From: Candidatus Sulfopaludibacter sp. SbA3
GTDB lineage: Bacteria; Pseudomonadota; Alphaproteobacteria; Caulobacterales; Hyphomonadaceae
DNA: 53,049 nt
NCBI GenBank assembly: GCA_945888325.1
Contig: CAMDAC010000021.1
Location: forward strand, 1-53,049
Direction of reading: 5' to 3'
Below the pieces are notes generated by a model. It was not told the DNA's origin, made no database searches, and saw only the letters and a list, made by a program, of their open reading frames with translations. Positions 48,533 through 53,049 of this stretch are shown in pieces (the stretch's first letter is position 1; every line of letters starts with the position of its first letter). A program made the translations under genes and the position numbers.

Positions 48533-50260
48533 TTACTCCTTTCCGCCGCCGAACCGCTCGGTCCACTCGGCCACCTGCGTGTCCTCGATCTTCTGGAACA
48601 GCACGTCCGGCGGCGTAATCGGCGCGCCGCGCGGGATGGCGTCCAGCAAGGACGTGTCATTCCAGTCAGGCCAGCGGCGATTGCCCCCCGGAATACCAAG
48701 CGCATCGAGTACCTTCTTCGAGGCATCCGGGATGATCGGTTGCGCGATGATCGCGAAGACTGCCGCAAGGTTGATCCCCGCCCGCACACCGACCGCCGCG
48801 CCGTCCACATCCGACTTGTACTTCACCCAGGGCTCGGCCTTGGTCAGGTACTCGTTCCCCGCCGCCCACAGCGCCCGCGTTTCCGCGGCCGCCTTGCGGA
48901 ACTCCATCGTCTCGTAATACTCATCAATCGCCTTGAGACGCGTCGACAGCTCGTTCGCCATCCAGGCTTCCGCCTCGCCAGGTACGCCGGCTTCCGGCAC
49001 TTTGCCGTCAAACTTCGAGGCACAATACTTGGTGATCCGGTTGACGAAGTTGCCCAGCACGTTGGCCAGGTCAGAGTTCACTGAGGCCTGGAAGCCCTCC
49101 CACGTGAACGCTGCATCAGAGCCTTCCGGCGCGTTCGCGATCAGGTACCAGCGCCAATAGTCCGCCGGCAGAAGGCTCAGCGCCGTGTCCATGAACACAC
49201 CGCGCTTCTGGCTGGTCGAGAACTTGCCGCCATACCACGTGACCCAGTTGAACGCCTTCAGTTTATCGACGGTCTTCCACGGCTCGCCGGACCCCAGCAG
49301 CGTCACCGGGAAGCTCACCGTGTGGAACGCCACATTGTCCTTGCCCATGAACTGGACATACTCGGTCTGGTCAGCGCCCTTGTCGCGCTTCCACAACTTC
49401 TCCCAGTCATTGCCGGTCGCCTCGGCCCATTCCTGCGTCGCGGAGATGTAGCCGATCGGCGCATCGAACCAGACATAGAAAACCTTGTTCTCGAAGCCAG
49501 GCCGAGGTGATCCGTCTGCGGACGTTACCTTCACGCCCCAGCTGAGATCGCGCGTGATCGAGCGCGCGATCAGGCCTTCGTCCAGCCACTTGTTGGCAAT
49601 TGACACCGCCAGCGACGGCCAGGCCTTGCCCTTCTCGTTCACCCAGGCGCGGATCGTGTCCTGCATGCCGGTCTGCTGCAGGTAGAGATGCTCCGTATCC
49701 CGCACTTCGATGTTCCGGCTGCCAGTGACCGCCGAGTACGGATTGATAAGGTCCACCGGATCGAGCAACCGCCCGCAATTGTCGCACTGGTCGCCGCGTG
49801 CCTTCTCAAACCCGCAATGCGGGCACGTGCCCTCCACATACCGGTCCGGCAGGAAGCGTCCGTCGTCGACCGCATAAACCTGTTTCGAGGTCTGCGCCTC
49901 GATCAGCCCGTTCTTCTCCAGCTGTTGCGCAAAATGCTGCGTCAGCTTGTGGTTCGCCGGGCGCGAGGTCCGGCCGAACCAGTCATACGACAGCAGGAAG
50001 CCCTCGCCTGCCTTGCGCTGGATCTCGTACTGCTCGTCGCAATACTGCTGCACCGTCTGACCCGCCGCCTGCGCCGCCAGCTCCGCCGGCGTGCCATGTT
50101 CGTCGGTCGCGCAGATGTACGTCACGTCATGACCCTTCAGGCGCATCACGCGGGCATACACGTCCGCCGGCAGCATCGACCCGGCCAAGTTGCCGAGGTG
50201 CTTAACCCCGTTGATGTAGGGCAGGGCAGACGTGATCAGGATACGCCGGGTTTGCGTCAT
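48533..50260 (-). CDS. metG: Methionyl-tRNA synthetase
   Basis: MetRS charges tRNA-Met. The 575-residue enzyme has the HIGH equivalent HLGN at residues 21-24. Its zinc knuckle has C146, C149, C159 and C162 (four cysteines, type 1 knuckle), and the KMSKS loop takes the form KFSTSQKRG around residue 345. There is no C-terminal EMAP-like RNA-binding domain. The start is on the minus strand, with a 158-base leader gap to the OmpA-like gene that contains a hairpin and a small CGCGT/ACGCG dyad (50302-50315). The GFA gene follows by four bases. Confidence 0.96.
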   Translation of the reverse strand: MTQTRRILITSALPYINGVKHLGNLAGSMLPADVYARVMRLKGHDVTYICATDEHGTPAELAAQAAGQTVQQYCDEQYEIQRKAGEGFLLSYDWFGRTSRPANHKLTQHFAQQLEKNGLIEAQTSKQVYAVDDGRFLPDRYVEGTCPHCGFEKARGDQCDNCGRLLDPVDLINPYSAVTGSRNIEVRDTEHLYLQQTGMQDTIRAWVNEKGKAWPSLAVSIANKWLDEGLIARSITRDLSWGVKVTSADGSPRPGFENKVFYVWFDAPIGYISATQEWAEATGNDWEKLWKRDKGADQTEYVQFMGKDNVAFHTVSFPVTLLGSGEPWKTVDKLKAFNWVTWYGGKFSTSQKRGVFMDTALSLLPADYWRWYLIANAPEGSDAAFTWEGFQASVNSDLANVLGNFVNRITKYCASKFDGKVPEAGVPGEAEAWMANELSTRLKAIDEYYETMEFRKAAAETRALWAAGNEYLTKAEPWVKYKSDVDGAAVGVRAGINLAAVFAIIAQPIIPDASKKVLDALGIPGGNRRWPDWNDTSLLDAIPRGAPITPPDVLFQKIEDTQVAEWTERFGGGKE

Positions 50261-50359
50261 GGGGCGCGGTGTCTCTCAAGGTTGGGCCGGAGCCGGAAGG
50301 ACGCGTTTTAACGCGGCCCGCCGGAAAAGAAACAGCCAGCTGCCCGCCGCCCCGAAACG

Positions 50360-50390
50360 AAAACCCGGTCAGGTGGTCCTGACTGGGGTT
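50360..50390 (-). terminator. Rho-independent terminator of the OmpA-like gene
   Basis: On the minus strand GTCAGG pairs with CCTGAC around a four-base loop, an outer CCC/GGG extends the stem past one mismatch, and TTTT follows. It lies about 30 bases after the stop of the OmpA-like gene and before metG. Confidence 0.75.
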
Positions 50391-50418
50391 CGAATGGCAA
50401 TCGGTGGTGTTTTCGCGG

Positions 50419-50898
50419 CTAGGCGCCGTAACCCGGGCTTACATCAAACGACACGCTGACCCGGCGGGCCATGGGCTCGACCGTCGGCACAGCGCCGGCC
50501 GCAGCCGCCTCCACGCGCGTCATGTCCGACTTGTAGCTGGCCGGCTCGACACCGTGGGCCAGAAGCGCCGAAATCACGGTATCGGCGCGCGCTTCCGACA
50601 GGCTGGCCGCATCTTCGTCCGTATGGGCCTCTTCCGAGAGCACATTCACGGAAACGCCTGACACGTAGCAGCCCTTCAGCTGCTCGCTGGCGGCGCCGAT
50701 CACGCGCTCGGATTGCGGCGAAAGGCTCGTTTCATAGGCCGGGAAGTAAATCGCAACGTTGAAGTCGCCGCACGCCGCTGTAGGCGCTGCCACTTGCGGG
50801 TTGGCCGGCGGGGCAGGCAGCCCCTGCGCAAACGCCGACGCGGCGAGCGCGATCGCAAGCGATCCTGCTACTGCATGTTTCCTGAAATCGTTGTTCAT
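50419..50898 (-). CDS. Small OmpA-like periplasmic protein
   Basis: The 159-residue protein has an N-terminal signal peptide (KHAVAGSLAIALAASAFA) and an OmpA C-terminal-like domain. The peptidoglycan-binding pattern is visible in VLSEEAHTDEDAASLSEARADTVISALLAHGV, where the aspartate after HT and the arginine of SEARAD match the diaminopimelate ligands. There is no barrel. Two cysteines (AACGDF and KGCYVS) probably form a disulfide. AAGGAG precedes the ATG at 50898. It is a stand-alone gene with its own terminator. Confidence 0.85.
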   Translation of the reverse strand: MNNDFRKHAVAGSLAIALAASAFAQGLPAPPANPQVAAPTAACGDFNVAIYFPAYETSLSPQSERVIGAASEQLKGCYVSGVSVNVLSEEAHTDEDAASLSEARADTVISALLAHGVEPASYKSDMTRVEAAAAGAVPTVEPMARRVSVSFDVSPGYGA

Positions 50899-51005
50899 CT
50901 TCGTCTCCTTGAGTGGACGATCCATGAACAACCAACCGCCCGCTGGCGATAAGGTTCCTAAAACAATCAAATCCGTTGCTTAATCAGGTACTTACGCGCC
51001 GTCGT

Positions 51006-52169
51006 TTATTCTCGGCCCCAATAGGTTACCCGCCTAAGCAGAACCTCCATCGGCCCCCGGCTAGCAAAGCTTCGCCAGATGCCGGTAAATACAAGCGACG
51101 CGGTAGCAACGCCTGCCGCGACAAGGATGGCCTGCGCCGCGCCCATGGTCCCGAATTGGTGGAAGCCATACGCGCTGAAGATCAGCGAAAAAATGACCGA
51201 CTGGAGCAGATATGCCGTCAGCGAGGCCGATCCGGCCTGGGCAAAGAAACGGCGGACCGGCCCCGCCGCTCGTCCCGAAATCGCAGCGATCAGCCCGACA
51301 TAGCCGAGGGCGGAAAATGCCGAGAAGGCCATGATCACGCCGCTGCCAAGAATGTATGTGCTGTCCACCGATGAAGAGGCTTGCAGCAGGATCCAGGCGC
51401 CGAGCGCGCTGCCCGCCATGCCGATTGGCAGAAACACGCGCCGCGACAATCTCCAGATCGGCGCCATCGGCGGGTCGATGACGCCGGCCTTCACGGCTGC
51501 AAGTCCGAAGCAGAAAAACCCGAACACCGAGATACCTTGCTGGACGATGACGCTCGGCAAAACGAACGGCAGAAGCTCGAGCCGGTAGAGCGCGGCGTCC
51601 CAGAAGCTGCCTTCGCCGAACGCCGCAAACGCCTCCGCGTCCATCTCGTCATAGCCCGCCCCGGCCATGGCCTCCGGCGCATAGGTCTCTCCGGCCCAGA
51701 TCATCCCGGCAAAGGCGAACAGGAGCAGGGTGTTCAGCGCGATCAAGGCAATCCCGGTACGGACAAGCACTTTGACCGAGGCCCCGCGCAGCACGAACAG
51801 CAGGCATCCCAGCAGGCCATAGGTCAGCAGGATGTCGCCGATCCAGAAGAAGATGAAATGCAGGATGCCGAGGACGATCAGCGCGGCCATCCGCCGGAAA
51901 TAGCGCGGCGCGAAATCCTTGCCCGCACGCTCGGCCGCCATCAGCTGATAGCTGAGGCCCGCGCCGAACATCATCGAGAACAAGGGATAGGATTTCATCA
52001 GGAACAGAAGGCTGACCAGGCTGTAGGCTGTCTGGTCCGCAACCGTATCGAGCCCGCCATCATGGAACCCGGTAGTAAACGGCTGGGCGAATCCGATGAC
52101 GTTGACGACGGCGATGCCAAAAAGGGCAAACGCCCTGAGCAGGTCAGGCATCAAGGCGCGATCTGCCAT
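51006..52169 (-). CDS. DUF418 family membrane protein
   Basis: The 387-residue protein has about ten membrane segments and the C-terminal DUF418 region, which includes RRFFAQAGSASLTAYLLQSVIFSLIF. The family is found in many bacteria and is related to acyltransferase-like membrane proteins, but no function is established. The ATG at 52169 follows GGGGAGG on the minus strand; the frame stays open further upstream to near the tRNA gene. It lies between the OmpA-like gene and the tRNA-Thr on the other strand. Confidence 0.88.
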   Translation of the reverse strand: MADRALMPDLLRAFALFGIAVVNVIGFAQPFTTGFHDGGLDTVADQTAYSLVSLLFLMKSYPLFSMMFGAGLSYQLMAAERAGKDFAPRYFRRMAALIVLGILHFIFFWIGDILLTYGLLGCLLFVLRGASVKVLVRTGIALIALNTLLLFAFAGMIWAGETYAPEAMAGAGYDEMDAEAFAAFGEGSFWDAALYRLELLPFVLPSVIVQQGISVFGFFCFGLAAVKAGVIDPPMAPIWRLSRRVFLPIGMAGSALGAWILLQASSSVDSTYILGSGVIMAFSAFSALGYVGLIAAISGRAAGPVRRFFAQAGSASLTAYLLQSVIFSLIFSAYGFHQFGTMGAAQAILVAAGVATASLVFTGIWRSFASRGPMEVLLRRVTYWGRE

Positions 52170-52248
52170 GCGGGGCCTCCCCGGACATCCGGTAGCGGCA
52201 AGTCTTGGCGAGATTGAACCGGCTGGCAAGGCATTCCGCCTCACGCGC

Positions 52249-52277
52249 TTGCGCCACAGGAGCGATTCCGGTATCCG
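52249..52277 (+). promoter_or_regulatory. Candidate promoter of tRNA-Thr
   Basis: TTGCGC at 52249-52254 and TATCCG at 52272-52277 are separated by 17 bases. The position predicts a transcript starting a few bases before the tRNA at 52287. The hexamers match the consensus only in part. Confidence 0.4.
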
Positions 52278-52286
52278 CAAAACCGT

Positions 52287-52362
52287 GCCGGCATAGCTCA
52301 GCTGGTAGAGCACCTGATTTGTAATCAGGGGGTCACGGGTTCGAGTCCTGTTGCCGGCACCA
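52287..52362 (+). tRNA. tRNA-Thr (anticodon TGT)
   Basis: A complete 76-base cloverleaf. The acceptor stem pairs GCCGGCA with TGCCGGC, the discriminator base is A at 52359, and CCA is encoded at 52360-52362. The D-arm contains AGCTCAGCTGGTAGAGC. The anticodon stem CCTGA/TCAGG encloses the loop TTTGTAA, giving anticodon TGT (reads ACA). The T-arm contains GGTTCGAGTCC. The tRNA is one of those that carry t6A37, whose synthesis enzymes TsaE and Sua5 are also in the window. Confidence 0.97.
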
Positions 52363-52379
52363 CTAAAAACAAGGACTTA

Positions 52380-52397
52380 GGCTTGTGTTTTCAAGCC
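52380..52397. terminator. Hairpin downstream of tRNA-Thr
   Basis: GGCTTG and CAAGCC pair perfectly around the loop TGTTTT, 17 bases after the tRNA. There is no T run after the stem. It may end the tRNA transcript or be part of an integration site. Confidence 0.35.
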
Positions 52398-52420
52398 AAG
52401 AAGCCGCCGAGAACCCAGCC

Positions 52421-52439
52421 AGGTAGCACATAGGTAGCA
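52421..52439. repeat. Direct repeat AGGTAGCA, two copies 11 bases apart
   Basis: AGGTAGCA occurs at 52421-52428 and again at 52432-52439, that is, once per helical turn, 60 bases past the tRNA-Thr 3' end. Paired short repeats at this distance from a tRNA are reminiscent of tyrosine-integrase binding sites. That reading is inference. Confidence 0.45.
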
Positions 52440-52462
52440 GCTGGAGAGATTTCGGGCGGGCG

Positions 52463-52717
52463 TCAGGAGGCCTTCCGGGCGGCGTTTGCCCAGCGTTCTT
52501 GGAAGCCTGGGCACTCATGACGCATCGCGTCTGTCATCTGCCGCAGGGTGTTATATCCCAGAAGCCGCGCAATCGCCTCAACAGGGCTTTCCTTCGGGCC
52601 CTGTCCTGCGAGCTCCGCCATGAACCGGACCTTCAGGGCAAGCAGTCCCCGGTCCACCGCAGGCAATGACTGGGGCGCAATGGCCTCAAGCTTCGAAAGG
52701 CGGCCTTTCAGCGTCAT
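52463..52717 (-). CDS. Small protein of unknown function, probably element-borne
   Basis: The protein has 84 residues from the ATG at 52717, with no signal peptide or membrane segment. It begins MTLKGRLSKLEA, closely similar to the start of the gene just upstream (MTLKRRLERLET). The rest is helical, with EAIARLLGYNTLRQMTDAM and a final cysteine-containing HECPGF. Its ATG overlaps the preceding stop as ATGA, so translation is coupled. I do not recognise a family. Small proteins starting like this are common beside phage-type genes in alphaproteobacteria. Confidence 0.7.
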   Translation of the reverse strand: MTLKGRLSKLEAIAPQSLPAVDRGLLALKVRFMAELAGQGPKESPVEAIARLLGYNTLRQMTDAMRHECPGFQERWANAARKAS

Positions 52718-52965
52718 GCCGGACAACCTCGCTCCGCCTCTTTTACTCTCAGCAGCAACGCCTCCTCAGTCTCCCCCGGCTGGCGTTTAAACACTTGTGA
52801 CCCTGAACCCGGATAGCTGAACACGATCACCTCGTAGATCTCACCTGTCTTGCAGTTTGGATCATCCGGCCCGGCCTCGTAATGGGTGACGAATACGATG
52901 TACTGTTCGCCCGCTTTGGCGTCGGCCTTTGTTTCCAGCCGCTCCAGTCTGCGCTTCAGTGTCAT
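52714..52965 (-). CDS. Small protein of unknown function, first of a coupled pair
   Basis: This 83-residue protein starts at the ATG at 52965; a GTG at 52992 is a weaker alternative. The N-terminal helix MTLKRRLERLETKADAKAG is followed by a beta-rich core with EQYIVFVTHYEAGPDD, CKTGEIYEVIVFSYPGS and a helical end GETEEALLLRVKEAERG. It shares its N-terminal pattern with the next gene, to which it is coupled by an ATGA overlap. The function is unknown. More genes of the same run may lie beyond the window edge. Confidence 0.65.
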   Translation of the reverse strand: MTLKRRLERLETKADAKAGEQYIVFVTHYEAGPDDPNCKTGEIYEVIVFSYPGSGSQVFKRQPGETEEALLLRVKEAERGCPA

Positions 52966-53049
52966 GAGGCGCAGCGAAGTGTAGCATCGCACCGGGCTTC
53001 AAAGGCTTCGGCGCTTTCATCCTTGCCACGGTTCTGTTCCGTTCCGGCG

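Noticed and set aside
50302-50315. CGCGT/ACGCG hairpin in the metG leader as a riboswitch or T-box
   Set aside because: The structure is only five base pairs, and no other conserved leader elements are visible.

Overview
The window reads as ordinary chromosome of a GC-rich alphaproteobacterium. Three things support this. The F1 ATP synthase genes (atpHAGDC) stand without the F0 genes and lie directly behind priA. The string tsaE-amgK-murU-addB-addA-trxA, the pair cysE/DUF3126, the string xseB-ispA-dxs and the zf-CHCC protein are all familiar alphaproteobacterial arrangements or families. Many GANTC motifs, the target of the cell-cycle methylase CcrM, sit in intergenic gaps. By protein flavour I lean to a marine, Hyphomonas/Caulobacterales-like organism, but that is inference without a database search.

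Layout. 1-6138: the end of priA (cut by the window edge), then atpH, atpA, atpG, atpD, atpC. 6203-8710, minus strand: a ferredoxin reductase and a 2Fe-2S ferredoxin, closed by a clear terminator, then a double-hotdog thioesterase. 8858-18049, plus strand: tsaE, amgK, murU, addB and addA, each start overlapping the previous stop, followed by trxA. 18033-19013: an ABC ATPase with no permease beside it. 19111-21954: zf-CHCC protein, FAD monooxygenase, L-serine dehydratase. 21959-28409, minus strand: XRE regulator and tamA-tamB. 28552-32879: Ca/Na antiporter and queF, a nitroreductase, cysE, a DUF3126 protein, sua5. 32923-34833, minus strand: a YceI lipoprotein and a cytochrome b561-YceI fusion. 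34953-43663, plus strand: a large acyl-CoA dehydrogenase, an RluF-type pseudouridine synthase, an MBL-fold hydrolase, signal peptidase I, a histidine phosphatase, xseB, ispA, dxs. 43785-48049: a lipoprotein of unknown function, an acyl-CoA ligase, an aldo/keto reductase, a DUF938 methyltransferase. 48046-52169, minus strand: a GFA-family protein, metG, an OmpA-like periplasmic protein, a DUF418 membrane protein. The right end holds tRNA-Thr(TGT), direct repeats and two coupled small genes, which look like the edge of an integrated element.

Themes. Energy conversion (F1 ATPase), cell-wall sugar recycling (AmgK/MurU), double-strand break repair (AddAB), tRNA modification (TsaE, Sua5, QueF), outer-membrane assembly (TamA/TamB) and isoprenoid precursors (Dxs/IspA) dominate. 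I found no CRISPR array, insertion sequence, rRNA or recognised defence system. No intergenic stretch exceeds 300 bases. The best candidates for something undescribed are at the extreme right edge (tRNA-Thr boundary and paired small proteins). Next come local regulatory structures, such as the palindrome before the acyl-CoA ligase, and a few enzyme variants with missing metal ligands.
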